NCBI GenBank assembly: GCA_910587015.1 | Contig: CAJUME010000014.1 | Span: 1-64,000 of the forward strand | Reading direction: 5' to 3' | DNA length: 64,000 nt | DNA from: an uncultured Christensenella sp. | GTDB taxonomy: Bacteria; Bacillota; Clostridia; Christensenellales; Borkfalkiaceae | In this document: in pieces, positions 49,975 to 57,557 of the stretch | How the letters are laid out: every line of letters begins with the position of its first letter | Position numbering within the stretch: the stretch's first letter is position 1 | Translations under genes and position numbers: made by a program | The notes under the pieces: generated by a model | What the model saw: the letters and a program-made list of their open reading frames with translations, nothing else | The model's database searches: none | Told to the model about the DNA's origin: nothing

Positions 49975-51630
49975 ATGCAGAAAACGATAAACAGCACCGA
50001 GTTTCGCAAAATGGTTCTTTCCGGTGCGAGAATGCTTGAAATAAACAGAGCTAAAGTTGACGCTTTGAACGTCTTTCCCGTTCCCGACGGCGACACGGGC
50101 ACAAATATGTCGCTTACACTTCAATCGGCGGTAAGAGAGATGAACGCATGCTCTTCAAACCGCTTTCAGGAAATCTGCGACGCGGTGTCAAAGGGCGCGT
50201 TGAAGGGCGCGCGCGGAAATTCGGGCGTTATATCCTCTCAGATTTTCCGCGGAATTTGCTCGGTTATTAAGGAAACAAAGGACAGCTTCGATACAAAGAC
50301 CTTCGCAAAGGCGATGGAGGCGGGCACAAAGGTTGCTTACAGCGCCGTTTCCATTCCCAAGGAAGGCACGATTTTAACGGTAGTACGCTGCATGAGCGAG
50401 GCGGCGGCAAAGCTTGCAAGCAAGCATAAGGACTTTGTGGACTACCTTACCGCGCTTATCGAGGTGGGCGACGAAGCGCTTGCGCGCACGCCCGAGCTGC
50501 TGCCCGTTTTAAAGAAGGCGGGCGTTGTGGACAGCGGCGGCGTTGGCTTAATGACCATTATGCGCGGTTTTCTTGCGGCAATTTCCGGCGAGGATACCGA
50601 CCTCGAGGAAATTCCTACCGAAGCGATGGACAGCAACAAGAGCGAGGACGACGTTTTCGGCGATAATTCGGACATTATCAACCTCGATTTGGGCGATATA
50701 GAGTTTGCCTACTGCACGGAATTTTTCGTAATCAATTTAAAACAGATAACCACCCTTGCGGACATCGACAGGCTTAAAGAGAAGCTTATGCAAATAGGCG
50801 ACAGCGTAATCTGTATAGGCGATTTGGAGCTTGTTAAGGTGCACGTTCACACCAACACCCCCGGCGTTGCGCTTAGCTATGCGTTGGAGCTTGGCGAGCT
50901 TGACAGAATAAAAATAGAAAACATGCTCGAAGAAAACCGCGCCCTTAAAGCCAAATTAGAGGCGGAAAAGAAGGAAATGGGCATGCTTGCAATCTGCGCG
51001 GGCAGCGGACTTGAAGAAATTTTCAAGGACTTGCTTTGCGACAGAGTAATAGAGGGCGGTCAGACCATGAACCCGTCTGCTCAGGATATTGCGGACGCCG
51101 TTCAGAAGATAAACGCAAGCAACGTTTTCGTATTCCCCAACAACAGCAACGTAATACTTGCGGCAGAGCAGGCCAAGGCGCTTGTGACTAACCGCACTAT
51201 ACACGTTATTCCCACCAAAAACGTACCGCAGGGCTTTGCGGCGGCGTTGCAGTTTAATGCGGACGCGTCCGTGCCCGAAAACAAGACGAATATGACCCAC
51301 GCAATAGATAACGTTTCCTCCGGTCAGGTTACCTACGCGGTAAGAAATACGACCATGAACGGCTTTAAGCTTAAAGAGGGCGACATAATCGGGCTTGACA
51401 ACAAGCGTATTCTTGCCAAGGGCGAGAATATAGACGAAACCACGTTGAAGCTTGTAAAGGCGCTTAAAAACGACGAGCACGAAATGATAACGCTTTATTA
51501 CGGCAAGGAAGTGACGGAGGAGGACGCGCAGGCGCTTTCGGAAAAGCTTGCGGAGGAGTACCCCGACTGCGACGTCGATTTCCACTTCGGCGGACAGCCA
51601 GTGTATTATTATATGGTATCCTTGGAGTAA
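49975..51630 (+). CDS. fakA: DAK2-domain fatty acid kinase subunit (FakA/YloV)
   Basis: This 551-residue protein phosphorylates fatty acids held by FakB (DegV) proteins. The N-terminal DhaL-type kinase domain includes VFPVPDGDTGTNMSLTLQ (nucleotide and Mg2+ ligands) and LKGARGNSGVISSQIFRG. The middle and C-terminal FakB-binding parts follow (EFFVINLKQITT and VHVHTNTPGVALSYALELG). ATG 49975 has AGGAG five bases upstream; an ATG 63 bases earlier does not. No fakB gene is in the window. Confidence 0.95.
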   Translation: MQKTINSTEFRKMVLSGARMLEINRAKVDALNVFPVPDGDTGTNMSLTLQSAVREMNACSSNRFQEICDAVSKGALKGARGNSGVISSQIFRGICSVIKETKDSFDTKTFAKAMEAGTKVAYSAVSIPKEGTILTVVRCMSEAAAKLASKHKDFVDYLTALIEVGDEALARTPELLPVLKKAGVVDSGGVGLMTIMRGFLAAISGEDTDLEEIPTEAMDSNKSEDDVFGDNSDIINLDLGDIEFAYCTEFFVINLKQITTLADIDRLKEKLMQIGDSVICIGDLELVKVHVHTNTPGVALSYALELGELDRIKIENMLEENRALKAKLEAEKKEMGMLAICAGSGLEEIFKDLLCDRVIEGGQTMNPSAQDIADAVQKINASNVFVFPNNSNVILAAEQAKALVTNRTIHVIPTKNVPQGFAAALQFNADASVPENKTNMTHAIDNVSSGQVTYAVRNTTMNGFKLKEGDIIGLDNKRILAKGENIDETTLKLVKALKNDEHEMITLYYGKEVTEEDAQALSEKLAEEYPDCDVDFHFGGQPVYYYMVSLE

Positions 51631-51657
51631 ATTTAACCGAAATATAAAAAACAAAAG

Positions 51658-51677
51658 GGGAAGACAGGCGTCTTCCC
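51658..51677 (+). other. hairpin before recG
   Basis: GGGAAGAC (51658-51665) pairs with GTCTTCCC (51670-51677) around AGGC. Only TATTAATTT follows, so termination would be weak. It lies 15 bases before recG, which lacks a visible ribosome site. Confidence 0.5.
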
Positions 51678-51692
51678 TATTAATTTACAAAT

Positions 51693-53699
51693 ATGCAGTT
51701 GACGTCTTTAAGGTTCGTTTCCGAAAAGCGGGAAAAGGACTTCAATAAACTGAATATTTACAGCTGCGAGCAGCTTGTGCGCCATTACCCGCGCGATTAC
51801 CTCGATTTAAGCTGCGTTACAATGCTTAAGGACGCGTATCACAACGACGTAATTTTAACGCTGTGCGAGGTTTTGAACGTAGAGGTAAACCGCTATGCCC
51901 GCCGTCCGTTCGTAAAGGCGCTGTGCCAGCAGAACGGCTGTATGTTCACCGCAATCTGGTTTAACCAGATGTATATGGCGACCAAGGTTGACAGGGGCGA
52001 GTACCTTTTTTACGGCAGAGTGCAGAACAAATACGGCTTCGGCTGTCAGATGGTAAACCCGCAAATCGAGCGCGCGGACAGAAATTCGGTGCTGAAAGGG
52101 TTTATTCCCGTATACTCGCTTTCGGGCAGTTTAACGCAGGGAATAGTGCGCACGGCGGTAAGGCAGTCGCTTAAAAAAGTGCCGTTGTTAAGCCATATTC
52201 CCGCACCAATTCAAAAAAAGTATAAGCTTATGCCGCTTGCGGAGGCGCATTATAAATTGCATTGTCCGCAGAGCCGCGAGGATATAAAGCAAGGCTCCGA
52301 GCGCATTGCGATAGAGGAGTATTTTCTGCTGATTTCCGCCTTCAAGGTGATAAAGGGCGGGCGCGAGGAGGCGCGGCTTAACGCGTATACGGTCACGCGG
52401 GAGGACGTTAACTCCTTCATATCCCGCTATCAATTCGAATTTACCGAGGGGCAGAAGTCGGCTGTCGGCACAATTTTCGACTGCGTGCATTCGCCGCATA
52501 AAATGAATATGCTTTTGCAGGGCGACGTGGGCAGCGGAAAGACGGCGGTTGCGTTCGCGGGCATATATATGGCGGTCAAATCGGGCTATCAGGCTGTTAT
52601 GCTTGCCCCTACCGAGGTCTTGGCGCGTCAGAACGGCGAGCTTTTGAAGAGGTATTTCCCCGATTACGAAAGCGCGGTGCTGACGGGCTCTACCCCCGCG
52701 GCGGAAAAGCGGGAGATTAAAAAAGCCGTTGCAAGCGGCAAATGCAGTATACTTTGCGGCACGCATGCCGTCATTCAGGGCGACGTGCAGTTTGCACGGC
52801 TTGCGTTTGCGGTTTGTGACGAACAGCACCGCTTCGGCGTGGCTCAACGCTCGTCGCTGTCGGAAAAGGGTGACTGCTGCGATGTGCTTATAATGTCCGC
52901 AACGCCTATTCCGCGCACTCTTTCGCTTATATTTTACGGCGATTTGGACGTGGCTACAATCAAGGATAAACCGCGTTCACGGCAGGATATATCCACGGCA
53001 ATTATTCCCGAGCGCAAGTATAACGATATGTATAAATACATTTCCGAGCAGGCGCGGGAGGGAAATCAGACCTATTTCGTATGCCCCAAAATCGAGGGCG
53101 ACGACGAGGGCACCGTTATGTCTGTGACGGAGCTTTTCGAGGATTTAAGGGCGAAAATGCCGAGGGTAAGAATTGCGCTTTTGCACGGCAAAATGAAGGA
53201 CAAGCAGAAGAACGGGATTATGCAGGCGTTTAAAAACAGAGAATACGACTGCCTTGTTTCCACAACGGTTATCGAGGTGGGCGTGGACGTGCCGAACGCG
53301 ACGACGATGATTATTTACAATGCAGAAAGGTTCGGGCTTTCCCAGCTGCACCAGCTGCGCGGACGCGTGGGGCGCGGCGATAAAAAAAGCTATTGCTTTT
53401 TGCTTATGGGCGCGGATACCGCGGAAGCGCGCGAGCGGCTGAACGTGATAAAAAACAGCACGGACGGCTTCGAGATTGCAGAGGCAGACTTAAAGCTGCG
53501 CGGCGGCGGCGATTTTATGGGCACCCGTCAGAGCGGAAAAATTCTGTCGGAAATAAAAAATCTCAAATTCCCCGTAGAGGCTGTTTTTACGGCAAAGGCG
53601 CTGTCCGACGAGGCGTTCTCGGGCGCGTTCGATACGGCGGAGCTTGCGCGGATAGCGGCGGAAAGGTACGAAAGCTTAAAGGACGTTGTGCTTAACTGA
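51693..53699 (+). CDS. recG: ATP-dependent DNA helicase RecG
   Basis: This 668-residue helicase remodels stalled forks and Holliday junctions. The N-terminal wedge domain is about residues 1-235. Helicase motifs are I (LLQGDVGSGKTAVAFAG), II (VCDEQHRFG), III (MSATPIPRT), V (VVEVGVDVPNAT-like, TTVIEVGVDVPNATTM) and VI (QLRGRVGRGDKKSYCF). The TRG-like C-terminal region DLKLRGGGDFMGTRQSG is intact. ATG 51693 gives the usual N terminus but has no Shine-Dalgarno sequence. Confidence 0.96.
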   Translation: MQLTSLRFVSEKREKDFNKLNIYSCEQLVRHYPRDYLDLSCVTMLKDAYHNDVILTLCEVLNVEVNRYARRPFVKALCQQNGCMFTAIWFNQMYMATKVDRGEYLFYGRVQNKYGFGCQMVNPQIERADRNSVLKGFIPVYSLSGSLTQGIVRTAVRQSLKKVPLLSHIPAPIQKKYKLMPLAEAHYKLHCPQSREDIKQGSERIAIEEYFLLISAFKVIKGGREEARLNAYTVTREDVNSFISRYQFEFTEGQKSAVGTIFDCVHSPHKMNMLLQGDVGSGKTAVAFAGIYMAVKSGYQAVMLAPTEVLARQNGELLKRYFPDYESAVLTGSTPAAEKREIKKAVASGKCSILCGTHAVIQGDVQFARLAFAVCDEQHRFGVAQRSSLSEKGDCCDVLIMSATPIPRTLSLIFYGDLDVATIKDKPRSRQDISTAIIPERKYNDMYKYISEQAREGNQTYFVCPKIEGDDEGTVMSVTELFEDLRAKMPRVRIALLHGKMKDKQKNGIMQAFKNREYDCLVSTTVIEVGVDVPNATTMIIYNAERFGLSQLHQLRGRVGRGDKKSYCFLLMGADTAEARERLNVIKNSTDGFEIAEADLKLRGGGDFMGTRQSGKILSEIKNLKFPVEAVFTAKALSDEAFSGAFDTAELARIAAERYESLKDVVLN

Positions 53700-53712
53700 A
53701 TACATAAAAATG

Positions 53713-53742
53713 CGGCGCGCCCGAAATTTTTCGGGCGCGCCG
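53713..53742. terminator. bidirectional terminator recG / antiporter
   Basis: A 12-bp perfect GC stem (53713-53724 with 53731-53742) lies between convergent genes; the T and A flanks are short. Confidence 0.75.
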
Positions 53743-53747
53743 TTCAA

Positions 53748-55187
53748 TTAATTTTCAATTGTTTGTGCGGGAGGCTCTGCTGATTTAGGCATTTCCGTTG
53801 GTGCAGTCGGCGGTTCAACGGGAGGTATGGCGTTCGGCTTTTCTTTGCCGTATAACACTTTTAACAATACGGGCGTAAGAATGGACGACACAAGTATAAG
53901 CAGTACCGTCATAATCATAAAATCTGGCGACAGCGCATACTCGCCCAGCGTTTCGGTGTTGATTACCGCAGAGGTGACAATCAGCGCAACCTCGCCGCGC
54001 GCCATCATGCCAACGCCGCCTATTGCGCTCTCGCGCCAGCTGTATTTAAACGCCTTGCATATTGCGCCGCAGCCGACTATTTTGCCTATAAGCCCCAGCA
54101 GCACGGCAAGCAGTGCAAACAGCAGAATGCGCGGGTCGAGCTTGGCAAAGGATATGCTGGAAATACCTATATTCGCAAAAAACGCGGGGGCAAAAACGGT
54201 GTAGGTGTCCACCTCTACCTGACGGTCGGTATAGCGGCTTGCGCGTATATCCGTAGACAGCACCACGCCGGCAAGAAAGGCGCCCGTTATGTCTGCAACG
54301 CCGAAAATCTCTTCCGCAATCCAGCTATAGCCAAAGCAGACCGCCATTGCAAATATGGGTATGCGGTGGTGCGTGGGCCAGCGCTTATCCATCCATTTAA
54401 ACAGCTTTGATATTACAAAGCCCGCAAGCACGGCAAACACAAAAAAGCACACAATCATAATTACCGTGCCGTATATGGTCGATTTAAACGCCTCGAAGCC
54501 GTTTGCGTTTTCTGCAATGCCCGCCTTGCCCTTTGCAATGCCCGTTACTACCGAAAGCAGAACAATGCCGATAACGTCGTCAATAATCGCGGCGGAAATA
54601 ATAGTTGTGCCAAGCTTGGTGTTTATTTTACCAAGCTCCTTTAAAACCGAAACGGTGATTGCAACGCTTGTTGCGGTCAGTATGGTTCCGATAAAAATTC
54701 CGCGGAAAATTCTTGTCTGGTCGGAAAAGCCAAGCCCGATATTGCCGAAGGGCAGGGATATTAAAAAGCCCAGCAACAGCGGTACGGCAACGCCCGCGGT
54801 AGCCATTAAAACCGCGGCAAGTCCCGTGCTTTTAAGCTCCTTTAAATTAGTTTCCAGCCCCGTTGAAAACATAAGCAAAAGCACGCCTATTTTTGCGAAA
54901 ATTTCAAGCGCGTTTTCTTTGGGTAGGGACAGCAGAGAAATATACCCGCCGTCCTCGAAGCCGATAAAGCAGAAGCCGCCGCCGAACCATTTATAAAACA
55001 GCTCGCCGAAAATGGACGGGCCAACGAGTATGCCCGCGATTATGTAGCCGAGAACCTGAGGCAGACCTATGCGCCTGAACAGTATCCCGAAAAATTTGGT
55101 TGCAAAAAGTATTATTGCAAGCACCGCCACAAACCCTATTGCGGTGTTGCCCTTAAAGCCCTCGAAGGCCAACAAAAAATTACCCAT
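53748..55187 (-). CDS. CPA2-family cation:proton antiporter
   Basis: This 479-residue membrane protein has about 12-13 helices in the monovalent cation:proton antiporter-2 (KefB/NapA-like) family. Recognisable segments are RRIGLPQVLGYIIAGILVGP, LLMFSTGLETNLKELKST, SAAIIDDVIGIVLLSVVTGI (the DD ion-binding pair) and ADITGAFLAGVVLS. The C-terminal tail is proline-rich (PPVEPPTAPTEMP) and lacks a TrkA-N or RCK domain. It exchanges Na+ or K+ for protons. Confidence 0.92.
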   Translation of the reverse strand: MGNFLLAFEGFKGNTAIGFVAVLAIILFATKFFGILFRRIGLPQVLGYIIAGILVGPSIFGELFYKWFGGGFCFIGFEDGGYISLLSLPKENALEIFAKIGVLLLMFSTGLETNLKELKSTGLAAVLMATAGVAVPLLLGFLISLPFGNIGLGFSDQTRIFRGIFIGTILTATSVAITVSVLKELGKINTKLGTTIISAAIIDDVIGIVLLSVVTGIAKGKAGIAENANGFEAFKSTIYGTVIMIVCFFVFAVLAGFVISKLFKWMDKRWPTHHRIPIFAMAVCFGYSWIAEEIFGVADITGAFLAGVVLSTDIRASRYTDRQVEVDTYTVFAPAFFANIGISSISFAKLDPRILLFALLAVLLGLIGKIVGCGAICKAFKYSWRESAIGGVGMMARGEVALIVTSAVINTETLGEYALSPDFMIMTVLLILVSSILTPVLLKVLYGKEKPNAIPPVEPPTAPTEMPKSAEPPAQTIEN

Positions 55188-55311
55188 ACAGCACTGTATT
55201 ATATGACGAATTTAAAATAATGTAAATGAATTTGCGCGGCTTTTGCTAAAAATTTGCGCGCGGCGGTTTATGGTAAATATATGAAAATTACAAGAAATTT
55301 AAAAAAAGGGG

Positions 55312-55339
55312 TTGACAAACCGCTCAACTATGCTATAAT
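55312..55339 (+). promoter_or_regulatory. strong promoter of the putative RNA
   Basis: Perfect TTGACA (55312-55317) and TATAAT (55334-55339) are 16 bp apart, with TGC just before the -10 box. It is among the strongest promoter matches in the window, yet no conventional gene follows. Confidence 0.82.
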
Positions 55340-55531
55340 GAAATCAGAAAAGAAAATAACTTACACAAAATGTTAGGTACCAACATTAATCCATGAGGTA
55401 AGCTATATGAAATATAAGTAGCCGCGAAAGCGGGTCAAGGTTCAATTTTAAGGCCGCGGAAGGATGCGGCGGCCGTTTCTGTATGATAGAGGGCAAAAAT
55501 TAAAGGGAAACTGTTTGGGAGGTAAAGTAAG

Positions 55532-55576
55532 ATGATTTTATTTTACGCCAAAACGATTGAAGGACAAGGAAGGTAA
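55532..55576 (+). CDS. possible 14-residue peptide inside the RNA
   Basis: ATG 55532 is preceded by GGGAGG (55517-55522) with a 9-nt gap, a good ribosome site. The frame encodes MILFYAKTIEGQGR and then TAA. Its start lies in a stem that could hide or expose it. It could be a short regulatory peptide of a dual-function RNA, or chance. Confidence 0.35.
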   Translation: MILFYAKTIEGQGR

Positions 55577-55734
55577 ACTCCGATGTACAACTTTACGGGG
55601 GAAATCTGATTCCGACAGACGGTTGATTGATACGCAGAAGGTATGGCGCAATACCTGCTGCACGGTTTTTAAGCCGATTGGCCTTATGGTAACCGTGCGG
55701 AGGCGATTTCCAAATCAAAATTAAATAAAAAGCT

Positions 55735-55773
55735 ACCCTGCACCGACGTATAGGCGCAGGGTTTGTTATTTTG
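55735..55773 (+). terminator. terminator of the putative RNA
   Basis: ACCCTGC (55735-55741) pairs with GCAGGGT (55756-55762) around a 14-nt loop, then TTGTTATTTTG. Confidence 0.75.
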
Positions 55774-55797
55774 TCCGTATAAATAATTTTTTGTAAA

Positions 55798-56028
55798 TCA
55801 GTGCGAAAGTATCCAGCTTTTAACGTCGTCCCGCTCGATAGGGGTTACGTTCTCTTCGGGGTACTTCGATTTTTTTCCGCCGTAGGTGTAGATAAAATAT
55901 CTGCCGTCGCTCGTTATATATAAGGTCTCTTCATAGCCGCAAGGGTCGCCGGGGGCACCGTAGGTGAATTTTTTATCTATCGTAGATGTTGCGGTGTCGT
56001 ATGCGACGCCGTTGATTTCTTTACACAT
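55798..56028 (-). CDS. small protein of unknown function
   Basis: This 76-residue soluble protein begins MCKEINGVAYDTATSTI and contains EETLYITSDGRYFIYTYGG, a pattern I associate with small Firmicutes proteins often found near XRE regulators (memory of the family, not a search). It ends RDDVKSWILSH. GAAGAG lies before the ATG on the minus strand. It is downstream of three XRE genes on the same strand, though 140 AT-rich bases separate them. Function is unknown. Confidence 0.65.
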   Translation of the reverse strand: MCKEINGVAYDTATSTIDKKFTYGAPGDPCGYEETLYITSDGRYFIYTYGGKKSKYPEENVTPIERDDVKSWILSH

Positions 56029-56170
56029 AAAACTTCACTCTTCCCACAGTTATCGATTAAACTAACCGAGTGAATTTTATCATAACGGTCAGTTTCTGTC
56101 AAATTAAAATATTTTTTGTTTGAACGCGCGCGCGCTTTGTTAAAAAATAAAGAATTTTGTTAAAAACATA

Positions 56171-56374
56171 TTAATAATCGGATAAGCCTAATAAAAAGTC
56201 GGAGGACGTTTCAAACAGCTTGCAGATTTTTATAAGCGTTTTTAAATCGGGCTCGCGATAGCCTTGCTCGTAACCGCCGTAACAGCTTACCGAAATTTCC
56301 AACGCGTCGGCAACGTCCTTTTGCTTTAAGCCCCTTTCAATGCGCAATTCCTTTAATCTGTCTTTAAGTATCAT
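56171..56374 (-). CDS. XRE-family transcriptional regulator
   Basis: This 67-residue Cro/CI-type protein has GLKQKDVADALEISVSCYGG, then YEQGYREPDLKT and SSDFLLGLSDY. It is the last of three tandem XRE genes on the minus strand, six bases after the stop of the second, and probably co-transcribed. A specific target is unknown. Confidence 0.86.
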   Translation of the reverse strand: MILKDRLKELRIERGLKQKDVADALEISVSCYGGYEQGYREPDLKTLIKICKLFETSSDFLLGLSDY

Positions 56375-56380
56375 AATAGT

Positions 56381-56578
56381 TTAATCTTCAAGTCCAAGCA
56401 GATAATCTGCCGAAACCTCGAACAGCTTACATATTTTTAGAATTGTATCAACAGTAAGCTGAATTTCTTCACGCTCGTATTTGCCTATCGTGCTTTGCGT
56501 GGTTGTAAGCATTTCGGCAAGCTGAGCTTGTGTAAGTCCTTTTTCCTGCCGTATTTCTTTTATCCTTTGACCGTACAT
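56381..56578 (-). CDS. XRE-family transcriptional regulator
   Basis: This 65-residue Cro/CI-type protein has GLTQAQLAEMLTTTQSTIGK, YEREEIQLTVDTI and SADYLLGLED. It is the middle gene of three tandem XRE genes, nine bases after the first. The three sequences differ clearly in the recognition helix, so they probably read different sites. Confidence 0.86.
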   Translation of the reverse strand: MYGQRIKEIRQEKGLTQAQLAEMLTTTQSTIGKYEREEIQLTVDTILKICKLFEVSADYLLGLED

Positions 56579-56587
56579 ATGTAAAAT

Positions 56588-56794
56588 TTATTTGTTTAAC
56601 TTTGGATTATCTGTTCTTTCAAGCAGATAATCAATTGAAACGTTAAAATAATCTGCAAGCTTTATCAAGGTTTCGTAATCAGCCTGATACTCTCCCGTTT
56701 CATAGCGGCTTATGCTGTTTTGGTTCATGTTTAAATCCATGGCAAGCTTCAGCTGTGAAATTTGCTTTTGTTGCCGCAAATATCTTAATCTCAT
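56588..56794 (-). CDS. XRE-family transcriptional regulator
   Basis: This 68-residue Cro/CI-type protein has QISQLKLAMDLNMNQNSISR, YETGEYQADYET and VSIDYLLERTDNPKLNK. I start it at 56794 because AGGAAA lies about seven bases upstream on the minus strand; an ATG at 56815 is the alternative. It is the first gene of the XRE trio and divergent from the Cys-rich protein at 56880, with a perfect palindrome between them. Confidence 0.86.
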   Translation of the reverse strand: MRLRYLRQQKQISQLKLAMDLNMNQNSISRYETGEYQADYETLIKLADYFNVSIDYLLERTDNPKLNK

Positions 56795-56816
56795 TAAATT
56801 TTTCCTGAAAAACATC

Positions 56817-56846
56817 TTGACATTAAGTATACTGAAACAGTATAAT
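56817..56846 (+). promoter_or_regulatory. promoter with nested palindrome, gene 56880
   Basis: Consensus TTGACA (56817-56822) and TATAAT (56841-56846) are 18 bp apart. The palindrome TATACTG-AAA-CAGTATA (56828-56844) fills the spacer and overlaps the -10 box. This is a classic repressor site, probably for the adjacent XRE protein. Confidence 0.8.
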
Positions 56847-56879
56847 GTAAATATCCTAAAAAAGGATATCAAGGGTATT

Positions 56880-57080
56880 ATGGCAGAAGATTTAATAAAA
56901 AACAGCAGTTGTTTTAATTGCGCGCATTTTCTTCAATATTATATAAAAGGCAAAACCGCGTTCGAGGCGATAGACTACGGGCATTGCCGTCGGCGGGTGC
57001 TTACAAGCAAGGACAGCGCGGGCTTTCCGTTTGTCTGCGGGTGCGAATTCTGGGAGGAGAAGGCGGAGGATAGGCGTTAA
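56880..57080 (+). CDS. small Cys-rich protein, unknown
   Basis: This 66-residue protein is a paralog of the one at 782-985: CFNCAHFLQYYIK, then YGHC and CGCEFW. The six cysteines and two histidines could bind a metal (inference). ATG 56880 is used because it follows the promoter; the frame stays open further upstream through the promoter. It is divergent from the XRE gene at 56588 and under the nested palindrome. A terminator follows directly. Confidence 0.65.
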   Translation: MAEDLIKNSSCFNCAHFLQYYIKGKTAFEAIDYGHCRRRVLTSKDSAGFPFVCGCEFWEEKAEDRR

Positions 57081-57089
57081 TTTAAATAT

Positions 57090-57124
57090 ATCTGTCAAGA
57101 AAAAATGCTTGACAGATTTTTTTT
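57090..57124 (+). terminator. terminator that also carries the next -35 box
   Basis: A 10-bp perfect stem (57090-57099 with 57108-57117) with an 8-nt loop and eight T. The right arm CTTGACAGAT contains the TTGACA of the ylxM promoter. Confidence 0.9.
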
Positions 57125-57137
57125 GCGGTGTTATTAT
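57109..57137 (+). promoter_or_regulatory. promoter of ylxM-ffh
   Basis: TTGACA (57109-57114) and TATTAT (57132-57137) are 17 bp apart. The -35 box lies within the upstream terminator stem, so the two elements are fused. Confidence 0.72.
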
Positions 57138-57165
57138 ATTGTCAAGCTGAATTGCTTTACAGTTT

Positions 57166-57543
57166 ATGAACAAAATTTCTTTTATGCGGCTGTGGGATAT
57201 TTATAACGGGCTGTTAACGCCCACCCAGCAGGAGCTTACAAATTTATACTTCAATCTCGATTTGACTGTTTCGGAAATAGCCGATGAAAAGGGGATAACC
57301 CGTCAGGCTGTGTCCGAATGTCTGAAAAACTGTCAGAAGCAGCTTGAAGAATACGAGCAAAAGCTTAACTTTGCGGAAATTAACGCCGAAAGCGGTCTTA
57401 AAACTTCTTTTCAGACGACTGACGCGGTAAGGTGGGCGGAGGAATTTAAAACGGCTCACCCCGAATTTACGGAAGATATAGAACGGCTTATTCAAATTTT
57501 GAAGAAAGATTATTCAAAGCAGATTGCCGAGGGCAATAATTAA
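57166..57543 (+). CDS. ylxM: YlxM-type DNA-binding protein
   Basis: This 125-residue protein of the UPF0122/YlxM family has a sigma-70-region-4-like helix-turn-helix (LTPTQQELTNLYFNLDLTVS, then EIADEKGITRQAVSECLKNC). It is nearly always encoded just before ffh and linked to the signal recognition particle. It has no clear ribosome site. ffh follows after 14 bases. Confidence 0.92.
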   Translation: MNKISFMRLWDIYNGLLTPTQQELTNLYFNLDLTVSEIADEKGITRQAVSECLKNCQKQLEEYEQKLNFAEINAESGLKTSFQTTDAVRWAEEFKTAHPEFTEDIERLIQILKKDYSKQIAEGNN

Positions 57544-57557
57544 TTAAGGAATAAATA

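Larger units (their letters stand above)
55346..55776 (+). ncRNA. candidate structured RNA of about 430 nt
   Basis: Promoter-to-terminator DNA without a normal reading frame. Visible helices are 55369-55374/55382-55387 and a GAAA-capped stem 55422-55425/55430-55433. There is also a GGCCGC/GCGGCC arm near 55452-55475 and a 9-bp arm (about 55523-55547). Further down are AGGTAT/ATACCT (55639-55644/55651-55656) and an 8-bp stem 55660-55667/55691-55698, then a terminator. Motifs for RNase P, tmRNA, SRP RNA, T-box and common riboswitches were looked for and not found. Which RNA class it belongs to is unknown. Confidence 0.6.

Noticed and set aside
55346..55776. RNase P RNA, tmRNA, SRP RNA, T-box or 6S RNA for the 430-nt region
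   Set aside because: The conserved motifs of each class (for example GAGGAAAGTCC, the tmRNA tag and acceptor, GGAAGCAGC, AGGGTGG) are missing.
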